This document shows positions 15,478 through 24,691 of a DNA stretch of 64,000 bases, piece by piece; positions within the stretch are counted from its first letter, which is position 1; each line of letters opens with the position of its first letter. This stretch comes from Alkalihalophilus pseudofirmus. Its GTDB lineage: Bacteria; Bacillota; Bacilli; Bacillales; Bacillaceae_D. Location: contig NZ_CP117835.1 of NCBI RefSeq assembly GCF_029094545.1, positions 3,390,001-3,454,000 on the forward strand, in the 5' to 3' direction. The notes below the pieces were generated by a model. It had not been told where the DNA came from. It did no database searches and saw nothing but the letters and a program-made list of their open reading frames with translations. The position numbers and the translations under genes are program-made.

Positions 15478-16497
15478 ATGTTAGAGTTAGTTGTATTACG
15501 TGCTCTTGTAGGACGTATTCCGCTTGTCGCTCGATTAATATCCATCGTTTTCATTTTAGCCACTACGATTGGATTAATTATTCATTTTATCGAACCTGAT
15601 GTGTTCCCTACTTGGTTTGATGCCGTATGGTGGGCGCTAGTCACTGTCTCTACAGTAGGCTACGGGGACTTTGTACCAGTAACAACAATCGGACGTGTTT
15701 TAGGAATTATTTTAATTTTTTCAGGAGTGGGGTTTATGACTCTGTTTGTCACCTCACTTGCCGCTAAAACGATCTCGACTGTAAACGCTTTTCGTGAAGG
15801 GATGTTAACATTTATGGGTGATGGGCACGTTATTATTATCGGATGGAACGAACGGAGCAGGCACGCAATTGAAAATTTGCAAAAAGTAAAACCTAAATCA
15901 TCAATCGTATTAATTGATGATACGTTGCAGGAGCTGCCTCAAGGATTAAGACATATTCATTTTGTCAGAGGAAACAGCAGTGAGGATGCTACATTAAAAC
16001 AGGCAAACATAGGGCTCGCAAGCAGCGTGCTTATTACTGCGCAGCATCAAGGAAGTGAGTTTTCATCGGATGCTCATTCAATTTTATCCACATTGGCTGT
16101 CAAATCTCAGCATCCAGAAGTGTATACGATTGTGGAAGTGTTAACAACTGAACAAATTGCTAACGCTAAAAGGGCTGGCGCGGATGAAATTGTGGAATCT
16201 ACTACGTTGACAGGTTCAGTTCTGATAAACAGTCTGTTATACCATCACATGAGTGACGTACTAGACGACTTATTAACTTTTAATGAAAGAACTCAATTAA
16301 CATTCAGCCCCATCGTGGAAGAACATGTAAAAAAAACGTTTGCTGCTTTGTTAATCGAATTATACAACGGAGGAGATTTATTAATTGGAGTAAAACGTTC
16401 TGAGGAAGTTTTACTCCATCCGCCTCATGACACAGTGATACAGCAAGGTGATTTATTAATATTAATTAACAGGCTCCATGCTAGTACAATAAAGTAA
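15478..16497 (+). CDS. yugO: Potassium channel with RCK domain, YugO-like
   Basis: A 339-residue channel subunit. Residues 15-85 are two membrane helices with the selectivity filter TVGYGD at 59-64. Residues ~105-230 are an RCK/TrkA-N Rossmann domain (GHVIIIGWNERSRHAIENL), and the rest is the RCK C-terminal half. This is the MthK/YugO architecture; in Bacillus subtilis biofilms YugO releases K+ for electrical signalling. It sits in the conserved yug block beside yugN and pgi. ATG 15478 follows GGTGG; an in-frame TTG at 15469 is less likely. Confidence 0.9.
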   Translation: MLELVVLRALVGRIPLVARLISIVFILATTIGLIIHFIEPDVFPTWFDAVWWALVTVSTVGYGDFVPVTTIGRVLGIILIFSGVGFMTLFVTSLAAKTISTVNAFREGMLTFMGDGHVIIIGWNERSRHAIENLQKVKPKSSIVLIDDTLQELPQGLRHIHFVRGNSSEDATLKQANIGLASSVLITAQHQGSEFSSDAHSILSTLAVKSQHPEVYTIVEVLTTEQIANAKRAGADEIVESTTLTGSVLINSLLYHHMSDVLDDLLTFNERTQLTFSPIVEEHVKKTFAALLIELYNGGDLLIGVKRSEEVLLHPPHDTVIQQGDLLILINRLHASTIK

Positions 16498-16903
16498 GTT
16501 CAAGCTCTTGAACTAAGCTCCTTGCAACAGTCATGTATTTATTGTCTACTTTAGCGTCTTTATCTACTGGTTCTTGAAATTGGTTAAAGACGCTGTTGTA
16601 TGTCATCGGAATCAACCCATTTAGAGGATCTGTATTATCATCAAGTCCTTTTTGAAATTTATGACTTAAAAGAAATGGCTGCCCTAATGAAACACTTACC
16701 CCTCTTTCCCCTAGCTCTCCGTCAACCGGCTTAAAAGGCAGCCGCAAAAATGTATACCCTACCTCTTCATCAATTTTATAATCAAAATATCCTTGATCAT
16801 AATCCCAGCCGCCTCCTATAACATAGCCAAGCGGTTTCAGTTTTTCTTCTAATACTTGAAGTTTAAATTCTTTACCTTCTACAGCAGATTGTAAAGCAAT
16901 CAT
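16481..16903 (-). CDS. yugN: YugN-like protein
   Basis: A 140-residue soluble protein with the YugN pattern (GYVIGGGWDYDQGYFDYKID, YTFLRLPFKPVDGE). The last 17 bases overlap the end of the convergent yugO gene. The location between the K+ channel and pgi is the same as in Bacillus subtilis. The function is unknown. Start at 16903 is preceded by GGGTGGGG. Confidence 0.85.
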   Translation of the reverse strand: MIALQSAVEGKEFKLQVLEEKLKPLGYVIGGGWDYDQGYFDYKIDEEVGYTFLRLPFKPVDGELGERGVSVSLGQPFLLSHKFQKGLDDNTDPLNGLIPMTYNSVFNQFQEPVDKDAKVDNKYMTVARSLVQELELTLLY

Positions 16904-16978
16904 TCACCCCACCCTTTCTTATAAATAATGTACACCTAGTATGTGCTTTGACCGAAAGAAAAATGAGCAAACAAAAAA

Positions 16979-16998
16979 GATCACGCAAAAGCGTGATC
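16979..16998 (-). terminator. Terminator of pgi
   Basis: Eight-base arms 16979-16986 and 16991-16998 (GATCACGC/GCGTGATC) with a 4-base loop and a T6 run on the minus strand. Confidence 0.88.
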
Positions 16999-17008
16999 TC
17001 AACTATCT

Positions 17009-18358
17009 TTATTTAAGGCGTTTTTCTAGCTCAGCTTTTTCTTTTTCAAAGCCTGGCTTCCCAAGAAGAGCGAACATGTTCTTCTTATATGCTTCTACTC
17101 CTGGCTGGTCAAACGGGTTGACCCCAAGTAAGTAGCCGCTGATGCCGCATGCTTTTTCAAAGAAATAAATTAAATAACCGAAATGGTATTCGTTTAGTTC
17201 TGGGATATTGATAATTAAGTTTGGCACTCCGCCATCAGTATGAGCAAGCATTGTCCCTTCAAAGGCTTTCTTGTTCACAAAATCCATCGTTTCGCCTGCA
17301 AGGTAGTTCAAGCCATCAAGATCATTATCAGCTTCCTCAATCTTAATCTCTTCCCGTACCTTCCCTACATTCAATACTGTTTCAAATAAGTCACGACGGC
17401 CGTCTTGGACATATTGCCCCATTGAGTGCAGGTCTGTTGAAAAGTCAACAGAAGCAGGGAAAATTCCTTTTCCGTCTTTTCCTTCACTTTCTCCGTAAAG
17501 CTGCTTCCACCATTCTGATACATAGTGAAGAGATGGTTCATAATTCACCATCAGTTCAATCGTTTTTCCTTTGTTGTAAAACGCATTACGTACAGCAGCA
17601 TATTGATATGCTTGATTTTCTTTAAGGTCTGGATTAGAAAGATCAGCACTTGCATCAGCAGCACCTTTCATCAGTGCTTCAATATCAAGACCACTCACAG
17701 CAATTGGCAGAAGTCCTACTGCAGTAAGTACAGAGAAACGCCCCCCAACATCGTCAGGAATGATAAAGGACTCATATCCCTCTTCATTTGCAAGAGTTTT
17801 TAGAGCACCTTTTTCACGGTCAGTTGTTGCATAAATACGACGACGCGCTTCTTCTTGTCCGTATTTCTTTTCTAAAAATTCACGAAAAATACGGAAAGCA
17901 ATAGCTGGCTCTGTCGTTGTCCCTGATTTTGAAATAACATTCACAGACACATCTTTATCTTCAAGCAAAGCAAATAAATCTTTTACATACGTTGAAGAAA
18001 TATTGTTTCCAACAAAGAATACTTGCGGCGCTTTACGTTCTTCTTTTGACAATACATTATAAAAAGAATGATTCAATGCTTCAATCGTTGCACGTGCTCC
18101 TAGGTATGAGCCCCCAATTCCAACGACAAGAAGTACGTCGGAATCATTTTTAATTTTTCCAGCCGCTGCTTGAATGCGTGAAAATTCCTCACGATCGTAC
18201 GCTGTTGGCAGGTCAATCCAACCTAAAAAATCATTTCCTGCACCTGTTCCGTTATGTAGAGCTTCATGTGCTGCAGTTACAGCATCTTGCATGTTATCAA
18301 TTTCATGTTGTCCAAAAAAAGACAGTGCTTTTGAATAATCGAATTGAATTTTTTCCAT
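17009..18358 (-). CDS. pgi: Glucose-6-phosphate isomerase
   Basis: A 449-residue enzyme of normal bacillary length that interconverts glucose-6-phosphate and fructose-6-phosphate in glycolysis. Signature stretches include [13 protein letters not shown] (sugar-phosphate site), [16 protein letters not shown] (SIS motif), [19 protein letters not shown] and [14 protein letters not shown]. The ATG at 18358 has GGAGG upstream. It lies in the yug block as in Bacillus subtilis and has its own terminator, so it is probably constitutive. Confidence 0.97.
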   Translation of the reverse strand: MEKIQFDYSKALSFFGQHEIDNMQDAVTAAHEALHNGTGAGNDFLGWIDLPTAYDREEFSRIQAAAGKIKNDSDVLLVVGIGGSYLGARATIEALNHSFYNVLSKEERKAPQVFFVGNNISSTYVKDLFALLEDKDVSVNVISKSGTTTEPAIAFRIFREFLEKKYGQEEARRRIYATTDREKGALKTLANEEGYESFIIPDDVGGRFSVLTAVGLLPIAVSGLDIEALMKGAADASADLSNPDLKENQAYQYAAVRNAFYNKGKTIELMVNYEPSLHYVSEWWKQLYGESEGKDGKGIFPASVDFSTDLHSMGQYVQDGRRDLFETVLNVGKVREEIKIEEADNDLDGLNYLAGETMDFVNKKAFEGTMLAHTDGGVPNLIINIPELNEYHFGYLIYFFEKACGISGYLLGVNPFDQPGVEAYKKNMFALLGKPGFEKEKAELEKRLK

Positions 18359-18531
18359 GAAGGTGATGCCTCCTTAATCATTTACGTTCATATCACTATT
18401 CACTTTAACCGAATGCCTGTATAAGAATCAAGTTCATCTGACAATGTAAGCGGAACCAGTGGAAAATTAATTAATACTTAAAGAAAAAAGACTTGGAAAG
18501 AAGAATGTTAAAGTGGAATTTAGGAAGCACA

Positions 18532-18649
18532 CCGCTCCAAAAATATACTTCGCTTTCCGTGGGAAGCTGGTGAGCCTCCTCGAGCTTCGCCCTGCGGGGT
18601 CTCACCGTTGCTTTGGATCCCACTGGAGTCTACGTATATTTCTTCCGCT
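18532..18649. repeat. Dispersed repeat, family B
   Basis: A 118-bp intergenic element bounded by CCGCT at both ends. Its blocks CGCTTTCCGTGGGAAGCTG, GAGCCTCCTCG, GGGGTCTCA and GGAGTCTACGTATATTTC recur at 36521-36639 and 48008-48126 in the opposite orientation. The rest of 18359-18711 holds nothing I recognise. Confidence 0.8.
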
Positions 18650-18711
18650 AAGGAATTGCTTCGTTCAAAAAACCCCTTAAATACAATCTTCAGTCCAAGT
18701 CTATCTTCACC

Positions 18712-19875
18712 TTATAGTGCTTCTGTTAAAATCTTTTTCACATCGTCTTTATTTAATTTTCTAAAGTTGCCGAATTCGCCGTTTTCAGCTGCAATTCCAG
18801 CCATGCGTTCAATTTGTGATTCGTCGATATCATAATCAGCTAAGCGGTTTGGTGCACCAAGCTCCGTCCAGAAAGCTGATAATTTATCAATTCCTTCAAG
18901 TGCAATTTCACGATCAGTTTTGCCTTCTGGATCAACTCCGAGTACTCTAGTCGCAAGCTGTACATGCCGCTCGATTCTCTCCTCAAGACTATTGCGCATC
19001 CAGTGAGGGAAAATAATCGCCAATCCTCCTGCATGCGGGATATCATACACTGCCGACACAGCATGTTCAATATTATGTGTCGCCCAGTCTCCTCTTAGCC
19101 CCATTTGAGTAATGCCGTTTAGAGCCATCGTTCCACAGTAAAGAATTGTTTCGCGGTGTTCAATATTATTAAGGTCAGATAGCAGCTTCGGCGCTGTTTC
19201 CATCACTGTTAATAAAATTGACTCCATAATACGATCTTGAAGCTGTGTATTCTCAGCATGATGGAAATACGCTTCAATTACATGACTCATCATATCAACC
19301 ATGCCATAGATCGTTTGGTCTTCTGGGACAGATAATGTATTTTTCGGATCTAAAATAGAGAATGCTGGGAATGAAAACGGACTTCCCCAGCCGACTTTCT
19401 GGCTAGTTTCCCAATTCGTAATAACGGACCCTGCATTCATTTCTGAACCAGTCGCAGCAAGAGTTAAAATGGTTCCAAAAGGAAGTGCTGAACTTGGCGT
19501 ATCTTTTTTCGTGATGACATCCCAGATATCTCCCTCGTACTTTGCACCGACAGCGATCGCCTTTGTTGCATCAATAACACTTCCGCCACCTACAGCTAAA
19601 ATAAACTCGATATCATGTTCACGGCACAGCTCAATTCCTTTTCGAACCGTCGTTAAACGCGGGTTGGGTTCAACACCTGCAAGTTCCGTCACTTCGGCAT
19701 TGATCTCACTTAATTGACTGATGACGTGATCGTACAAACCGTTTCGTTTAATACTGCCTCCGCCATAAACCACTAATACTTTCTTGCCATAACGCTTTAC
19801 TTCATTGGCTAATTCTTCATTCTGGCCTTTACCGAAAACTAATTTAGTTGGATTTTTAAAAACAAATGGATTCAT
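18712..19875 (-). CDS. Iron-containing NAD(P)-dependent alcohol dehydrogenase, YugJ/YugK-like
   Basis: A 387-residue group III (iron-activated) alcohol dehydrogenase, similar to butanol dehydrogenase BdhA. The nucleotide site is [15 protein letters not shown] and [15 protein letters not shown]. Metal ligands are in the region [13 protein letters not shown] and [20 protein letters not shown]. The AGGAGG site sets the ATG at 19875. Bacillus subtilis has yugJ and yugK in tandem next to pgi; only one copy is present here. The physiological substrate is unknown. Confidence 0.9.
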   Translation of the reverse strand: MNPFVFKNPTKLVFGKGQNEELANEVKRYGKKVLVVYGGGSIKRNGLYDHVISQLSEINAEVTELAGVEPNPRLTTVRKGIELCREHDIEFILAVGGGSVIDATKAIAVGAKYEGDIWDVITKKDTPSSALPFGTILTLAATGSEMNAGSVITNWETSQKVGWGSPFSFPAFSILDPKNTLSVPEDQTIYGMVDMMSHVIEAYFHHAENTQLQDRIMESILLTVMETAPKLLSDLNNIEHRETILYCGTMALNGITQMGLRGDWATHNIEHAVSAVYDIPHAGGLAIIFPHWMRNSLEERIERHVQLATRVLGVDPEGKTDREIALEGIDKLSAFWTELGAPNRLADYDIDESQIERMAGIAAENGEFGNFRKLNKDDVKKILTEAL

Positions 19876-20098
19876 ATGTATTCCTCCTTGATAGGGATTT
19901 ACCTATTATTATCAACAAATACCGTGACATATGTAAAGGAAACAGACTTCAAATCCCAGTTCCCATAAATTAACACTGTCTCCTAACAATAGGCAACGGT
20001 ATAAGTGAATAATTGTCCACTGACATCCTCATTCTAAAAGGGAAGCACACCCTCACATCGATGGTTGTGCAAATCCTTAATAGCAGGAGGTGAATGGT

Positions 20099-20326
20099 GT
20101 GAGTGGTATTCAACGTACAGCGCTTGTTTTAGCGATTATCGGCGCAATTAACTGGGGGCTGATCGGATTTTTCCGTTTTGACCTTGTCGCGGCAATCTTT
20201 GGCGGACAAGCTGCAGGCCTATCTCGTTTAATTTACGCGCTTGTTGGTCTAGCTGGTCTTTATTGTATTTCAATTCTGTTCAAGCCTGATGAGGAACTTG
20301 AACGCGTACCAGAAACAGAACGATAA
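20099..20326 (+). CDS. yuzA: DUF378 membrane protein, YuzA-like
   Basis: A 75-residue protein with two membrane helices (ALVLAIIGAINWGLIGFF and LIYALVGLAGLYCISILF). INWGL is typical of DUF378. I choose the GTG at 20099, eight bases after AGGAGG; the upstream in-frame GTG at 20090 overlaps that site. It is monocistronic with a terminator. The function is unknown. Confidence 0.85.
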   Translation: MSGIQRTALVLAIIGAINWGLIGFFRFDLVAAIFGGQAAGLSRLIYALVGLAGLYCISILFKPDEELERVPETER

Positions 20327-20335
20327 AAATGGCTT

Positions 20336-20365
20336 AAGCATCTCAAATCTTGATTTGAGGTGCTT
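20336..20365 (+). terminator. Terminator of yuzA
   Basis: Fourteen-base arms 20336-20349 and 20352-20365 (one G-U pair), followed by CTTTT. Confidence 0.85.
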
Positions 20366-20433
20366 CTTTTAATTCCTACGCCTCACTATATTCTCCAATA
20401 GATGATGCTTTCCTCCCCATATATAAAATAAAA

Positions 20434-20458
20434 AAGCATCCAGTATAACCGGATGCTT
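20434..20458 (-). terminator. Terminator of yugI
   Basis: Arms 20434-20441 and 20451-20458 (AAGCATCC/GGATGCTT) with an A-run upstream on the plus strand, giving T-run on the minus strand. Confidence 0.85.
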
Positions 20459-20470
20459 CGGTGGCAAGAA

Positions 20471-20893
20471 TTACTTCTTAGCGCGCTTGTTAAGATCAGC
20501 TTGAATTTCGTTAGATTGCTTTAACCATTCTTTAAGCTTATCTTCAAGTGTGTTGAAACCTTGTTGAGGTTTGTTTTGTTGTTGAGGCTTACGTCCGCCT
20601 TGACCGCCGCCAGTGTTACGAGGCTTAGCTGGACGAGCTGGGCGCTCAGGAGCTTCTTGTGTAGCACGGATAGAAAGTGAAATCTTACCAGAATTTTCTT
20701 CTACGTTCATGATTTTCACTTTAACTTCATCGCCTACAGAAAGAACATCATTGATATCTTTAACGAAACCGTGAGCTACCTCCGAAATGTGTACTAAGCC
20801 TTGTTTTTGCTCGTCAATTGCTACGAACGCACCAAAAGGCTTGATTCCTGTTACTTTACCTTCTACAATACTGCCTACTTCATAATTTGACAT
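20471..20893 (-). CDS. yugI: S1-domain RNA-binding protein, general stress protein 13 (YugI)
   Basis: A 140-residue protein. Residues 5-75 are an S1 RNA-binding domain (GSIVEGKVTGIKPFGAFVAI, GLVHISEVAHGFV, KVKIMNVEENSGKISLSI). The tail is basic, Gly/Gln-rich (RNTGGGQGGRKPQQQNK) and ends in a charged helix. In Bacillus it is ribosome-associated and stress-induced. It lies in the yug block between alaT and yuzA, but the DEAD helicase and thiM have been inserted or retained nearby. Confidence 0.9.
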   Translation of the reverse strand: MSNYEVGSIVEGKVTGIKPFGAFVAIDEQKQGLVHISEVAHGFVKDINDVLSVGDEVKVKIMNVEENSGKISLSIRATQEAPERPARPAKPRNTGGGQGGRKPQQQNKPQQGFNTLEDKLKEWLKQSNEIQADLNKRAKK

Positions 20894-21047
20894 CTACATA
20901 CATCTCCTAACTATTTATTAACCTTTTAATATTAACATAGGATGCGACTTTACGCAAAACATCGTTTAAAAAGTTTTTATTTTACATCTTTGCTTATCTT
21001 AACAGGTTTATATAGAAACGTAAAACAAGAAATGAGACAACACCTTA

Positions 21048-21078
21048 TAAGCCATCTGACGACATGTCAGATGGCTTA
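21048..21078 (-). terminator. Terminator-like hairpin after the DEAD-box helicase gene
   Basis: Thirteen-base perfect arms 21048-21060 and 21066-21078 directly after the stop at 21087. The T-run on the minus strand is weak (TTATAAGG). Confidence 0.65.
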
Positions 21079-21086
21079 TGGATTAA

Positions 21087-22244
21087 TTAACGTTTACCTG
21101 TTTTGGGCTTTTCCGAAGTTAATACTCCGCCTGCAATAAATCGTTCATCAAGCTCAATTCCAAGCTCTCTTTTGTACTTTTCAACCTTATATTCATCTTT
21201 GCGTTCAATGAAAGTAACGACCTTGCCTTCTTTGCCCATTCTACCTGTACGTCCTGCTCGGTGAAGATAACTATCAGGACTTGCAGGAGGATCTAATTGA
21301 ATGATATGGGTCACATCATCAACATCAAGTCCTCTAGCCGCTATATCTGTAGCTACTAAAATGTGAATGTCACCTTTGCGGAATTGATTTAGAGCCTTCT
21401 CACGTTCTTGCTTCGTACTGTCTGAAGAAAGTGAAGCAGCTTTAATTTTCCGGTATACGAGCTTTTCTGTGGTTTCAGCTAATTTTTCAAGCTGATTAAC
21501 AAATACAATCCCTTTTTCAATTTTTTCAGCATGGATCAGCTTTCTAGCCATATCGACTCGCTCTCTTGCTTCCACGCGAATGAGCAAATGCTCAATATGA
21601 TCGACCAACAGGCCTCCCTCGGCTTCCATCTCGACTGTAAAAGGTGCAAATGAAGCGATCATATCAGCAAAGTCATCGGGTAACGTCGCGGATACGAATA
21701 AGAACTGACGATCACGGCCGGCACGCTTTGCAATTTCCGTAAAAGCATCCCATGAAGATTTCTCTCCTAGCATGCGATCTGCTTCATCAACTGCAACGAC
21801 TTTTAACTCATGCAATTTCAATTTTTTCATGTCTACAAGTTCCAGCACACGGCCTGGTGTCCCAACGGCAAGCTGCGGCTTTTTCTTTTTTAGACGCTCT
21901 AATTGACGTTTAACATTCGCACCACCTATAAATGAACCAATTTCAATCGGTGCCTCTTTCGTTAGTTCACGTGCTACCTCAACAATTTGCATCGCAAGCT
22001 CTTGAGTTGGGGCAAGAATTAATACTTGCAGCCCTTTTTCCTTGCTGTTAATTTTTGCAAGAGCCGGCAGAAGGAAAGCAAGTGTTTTCCCTGTTCCTGT
22101 CTGCGAGCGTGCGATAATGGATTGACCTTGGAGTGCTTCTGGAATCATTTTCGCTTGGATATCAGTTGGTTCGCTTACTCCCATTTTCGATAATGCTTCC
22201 TGATACATTGACGGCAAGCCGTCGATTTCAAACGTACCTCTCAT
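21087..22244 (-). CDS. DEAD-box RNA helicase, YfmL-like
   Basis: A compact 385-residue ATP-dependent RNA helicase. Motifs in order: Q-motif (PTDIQAKMIP), motif I (ARSQTGTGKT), Ia (LAPTQELA), DEAD (VAVDEADRML), SAT (LFVSATLP), and in the second domain VATDIAARGLDV and HRAGRTGRMG. It lacks long C-terminal extensions, which fits YfmL, a Bacillus helicase involved in 70S ribosome maturation and cold growth. Start is set by AGAGG. ThiM lies 22 bp upstream, so the two may be co-transcribed, although they share no pathway. Confidence 0.9.
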   Translation of the reverse strand: MRGTFEIDGLPSMYQEALSKMGVSEPTDIQAKMIPEALQGQSIIARSQTGTGKTLAFLLPALAKINSKEKGLQVLILAPTQELAMQIVEVARELTKEAPIEIGSFIGGANVKRQLERLKKKKPQLAVGTPGRVLELVDMKKLKLHELKVVAVDEADRMLGEKSSWDAFTEIAKRAGRDRQFLFVSATLPDDFADMIASFAPFTVEMEAEGGLLVDHIEHLLIRVEARERVDMARKLIHAEKIEKGIVFVNQLEKLAETTEKLVYRKIKAASLSSDSTKQEREKALNQFRKGDIHILVATDIAARGLDVDDVTHIIQLDPPASPDSYLHRAGRTGRMGKEGKVVTFIERKDEYKVEKYKRELGIELDERFIAGGVLTSEKPKTGKR

Positions 22245-22266
22245 AGTTAAGCCTCTTTCTTTTTGT

Positions 22267-23049
22267 TTATTTTTCTGTGCGCGTTAATTGTTTAACATCC
22301 GCATCAGTCAATTTGTTTAATTGATTTAAAAATGCTTGTTGAAAAGAACCGATACCTTGTTCGTTCGTTTCAGCAAATGCACGTTCACTTGCAATTCCGT
22401 AATAAGCGGCTGCTTCCCTGCAAGCATTCGGAATATCGTCTTTTGATACCGAGATAAACGCAGCTACTACTGCACCAAGTAAACAGCCTGTCCCAACAAC
22501 TTTAGTCAGCCATGGATGACCGTTGTAAACCGTTTGGACATGAACACCGTCACTTATCACATCCACTTCTCCTGTCACAACTGCTACACAAGAAAACTGT
22601 TTTGCTGCAAGCTTAGCAAGTTCTATCGTATCACCTTCCATCGCTCCGTCAACACCTTTTACAGAAGCTTCTACTCCTACAAGAGATGCAACTTCCCCAG
22701 CATTTCCACGAAGAACGGTAATATCTACTTCTTTTAAGATCTTAAGACTCGCTTCTGTTCGAAACGACGTCGCCCCTGCTCCAACCGGATCTAATACGAC
22801 CGGAACTCCAGCTTGATTTGCTGCCTTTCCAGCTATGATCATTGCTTCTACTTCTTCTGTTGATAGTGTTCCTATGTTTAATAATAGGCCGCCTGCCACC
22901 TGGGCTAGGTCGGCTGCTTCTTCTTTCGCATACGCCATAACAGGAGAAGCACCGAGTGCGAGTAATCCGTTAGCAGTAAAGTTTGTAACCACCACATTTG
23001 TCATACAGTGAATAAGCGGGTTTTCTGTTTTAATTCGTTCTAACAGCAT
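22267..23049 (-). CDS. thiM: Hydroxyethylthiazole kinase
   Basis: A 260-residue ribokinase-fold kinase that phosphorylates 4-methyl-5-(2-hydroxyethyl)thiazole for thiamine salvage. Signatures: NPLIHCMTNVVVTNFTANGL at the N-terminus, GASPVMAYAKEEA, VVLDPVGAGATSFR, ILRGNAGEVA-like VLRGNAGEVASLVG and the catalytic VVGTGCLLGAVVAAF. No thiD or thiE is adjacent and no TPP riboswitch was found in the 200 bases upstream. The start ATG at 23049 follows GAAGGGAAG. Confidence 0.93.
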   Translation of the reverse strand: MLLERIKTENPLIHCMTNVVVTNFTANGLLALGASPVMAYAKEEAADLAQVAGGLLLNIGTLSTEEVEAMIIAGKAANQAGVPVVLDPVGAGATSFRTEASLKILKEVDITVLRGNAGEVASLVGVEASVKGVDGAMEGDTIELAKLAAKQFSCVAVVTGEVDVISDGVHVQTVYNGHPWLTKVVGTGCLLGAVVAAFISVSKDDIPNACREAAAYYGIASERAFAETNEQGIGSFQQAFLNQLNKLTDADVKQLTRTEK

Positions 23050-23200
23050 GTCATTACTTCCCTTCGATAAATAGTTGGGTTTGAGAAAATCTTACCTTTT
23101 TTTATTTATGAAAACAAATTTAATATTTTTTTAGTTTGAGACGTTTAAAGTGTGCCCGATTGGTCATACTAGGTATTACAATCGTATTCCCCCATAATTG

Positions 23201-23233
23201 AGGCAAGAGCGCCATGCTCTTGCCTCCTTTTTT
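23201..23233 (+). terminator. Orphan plus-strand terminator
   Basis: Ten-base GC-rich arms 23201-23210 and 23216-23225, then T6 at 23228-23233. No plus-strand gene ends before it: the preceding 150 bases lie upstream of the divergent thiM. It may end a small RNA transcribed from about 23130-23170, or stop antisense transcription. Confidence 0.7.
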
Positions 23234-23239
23234 ATGTTA

Positions 23240-23274
23240 AAGAGCTGCTCCTCTAAAAGTGAGGAGCAGCTCTT
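23240..23274 (-). terminator. Hairpin downstream of the alaT 3' array
   Basis: Fourteen-base perfect arms 23240-23253 and 23261-23274 around a 7-base loop. On the minus strand it is followed by TTTAACATAAAAAA. It is the first strong stem past alaT and its repeat array, so it probably ends that transcript. Confidence 0.65.
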
Positions 23275-23307
23275 CTGATGTAGATACGTTGCTTTGGCTA
23301 GTGAAAC

Positions 23308-23486
23308 GGTGCAATTACTCTCTGAAAAGATACAATTCCGCTGTGCCTTGACGCAATATATGTTTTAACTGACGCAATTAGTGGAGAAAGACGCAAATAA
23401 ACCTTTAACCGACGCAATTGCGCGAGTAAGGAGCGCAATCATCTTAGTAACAGACGCATAAATACCCTGAAAACTTACCATTGTTC
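23308..23486. repeat. 21-bp phased GACGCAAT array, locus 1
   Basis: The conserved C of the motif (consensus GACGCAAT, with variants GGTGCAAT, GATACAAT, AGCGCAAT, GACGCATA) occurs at 23312, 23333, 23354, 23375, 23394, 23415, 23436 and 23457, and weakly at 23478. Spacing is 21 bp throughout except 19 bp after unit 4. Between the motifs the sequence is not conserved. The array starts about 40 bases past the alaT stop codon. It is homologous to the arrays at 41928 and 49099. Confidence 0.9.
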
Positions 23487-23518
23487 AAGACCTCAACTAT
23501 TACACAACTTCTATCAGC

Positions 23519-24691
23519 TTAAAACTGTTTTAAAAACCGGCCGATCCGCTCAACCGACTGTTCGAGATTTTCCATAGACGTTGCATAGGAGCAACGAATA
23601 TGCCCCTCGCCGCCTTCACCGAAAACATGTCCAGGAACAACAGCGACTCGCTCTTCTAGCAAAAGCTTTTCTGCAAACTGTTCAGATGTTAGGCCTGTTT
23701 TTTCAATCGACGGGAAAGCATAGAAGGCACCGCCTGGCGTGTGACATTCCAATCCAATTTCAGAAAAAGATTTAACAAAATAATTACGACGCTGCTTATA
23801 GGACTGCTTCATGCGGTATACATCATCCATACCGGTCTTCAGTGCCTCTAGCGCACCGTACTGTGCCATCGTCGGTGCACACATAAGGCTGTATTGGTGG
23901 ATTTTCAGCATTGCACTAAGCAAGTCTTTTGGGGCACATACAAAGCCAAGACGCCATCCTGTCATGGCAAATGCTTTTGAAAACCCTGAAATGATGACCG
24001 TTCTCTCTTTCATTCCTTCAAGACTCGAAAAGGCTACATGCTCTTCGTCATAGGTCAACTCGGCATAGATCTCATCTGAGAATACTAATAGATCATGGCG
24101 TTCAGCCAGCTCGGCAATCTCTTTTAATTCTTCCTGATTCATTGTAGAGCCAGTTGGGTTATTTGGGAAACAGAGCATCATAGCTTTCGTTCGGTCTGTG
24201 ATGGCAGCTTCAATTTGAGCAGCGGTCACTTTAAAATCAGTATCAATATTCGTCCCTACTGCCACAGGCACCCCGCCTGCCATCGATACTAAAGGCGCAT
24301 ACGATACGAAACTCGGCTCAACGACAATGACTTCATCGCCTTCATCTACTATTGCTCTCATCCCGACATCGATGGCTTCACTTGCCCCTACAGTTACCAA
24401 AATCTCTGATTCAGGATCGTAATCAACAGAGAAGCGAGAAGTCATATAATTAGAGATTGCTTCTCTTAATTCAATGATGCCCGCATTGGCTGAGTAAGCA
24501 GTGAAACCGCGCTCCATCGAAGAAATACTTGCTTCACGTACGTTCCAGGGTGTCACAAAATCAGGCTCCCCAACACCAAGTGAAATGATATTATCCATAC
24601 TTGATGCAAGGTCGAAAAATCGTCTTATGCCTGATGGCTGGATGGATTGCACTTTTTTAGATAAACGTTTGTTTACTTGTTTGGTTGTCAT
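23519..24691 (-). CDS. alaT: PLP-dependent aminotransferase, AlaT/YugH-like
   Basis: A 390-residue class I aminotransferase. Visible signatures: SLGVGEPDFVTPWNVREA, YSANAGIIELREAI, FPNNPTGSTM, the PLP-lysine in SGFSKAFAMTGWRLGF and IRCSYATS near the end. It overlaps the upstream Lrp-type regulator by ATGA. The same pair in Bacillus subtilis (yugH-yugG) is the alanine transaminase AlaT and its activator AlaR, which supports alanine/pyruvate transamination. The 3' region holds the phased array. Confidence 0.88.
   Translation of the reverse strand: MTTKQVNKRLSKKVQSIQPSGIRRFFDLASSMDNIISLGVGEPDFVTPWNVREASISSMERGFTAYSANAGIIELREAISNYMTSRFSVDYDPESEILVTVGASEAIDVGMRAIVDEGDEVIVVEPSFVSYAPLVSMAGGVPVAVGTNIDTDFKVTAAQIEAAITDRTKAMMLCFPNNPTGSTMNQEELKEIAELAERHDLLVFSDEIYAELTYDEEHVAFSSLEGMKERTVIISGFSKAFAMTGWRLGFVCAPKDLLSAMLKIHQYSLMCAPTMAQYGALEALKTGMDDVYRMKQSYKQRRNYFVKSFSEIGLECHTPGGAFYAFPSIEKTGLTSEQFAEKLLLEERVAVVPGHVFGEGGEGHIRCSYATSMENLEQSVERIGRFLKQF

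Noticed and set aside
22267-23250. TPP riboswitch upstream of thiM
   Set aside because: No THI-box core (CTGAGA ... ACCTGAT) is present in the 200 bases upstream.
23308-23486. CRISPR array
   Set aside because: The repeated part is only 8 bp, not palindromic, units are 21 bp, and no cas gene is in the window.
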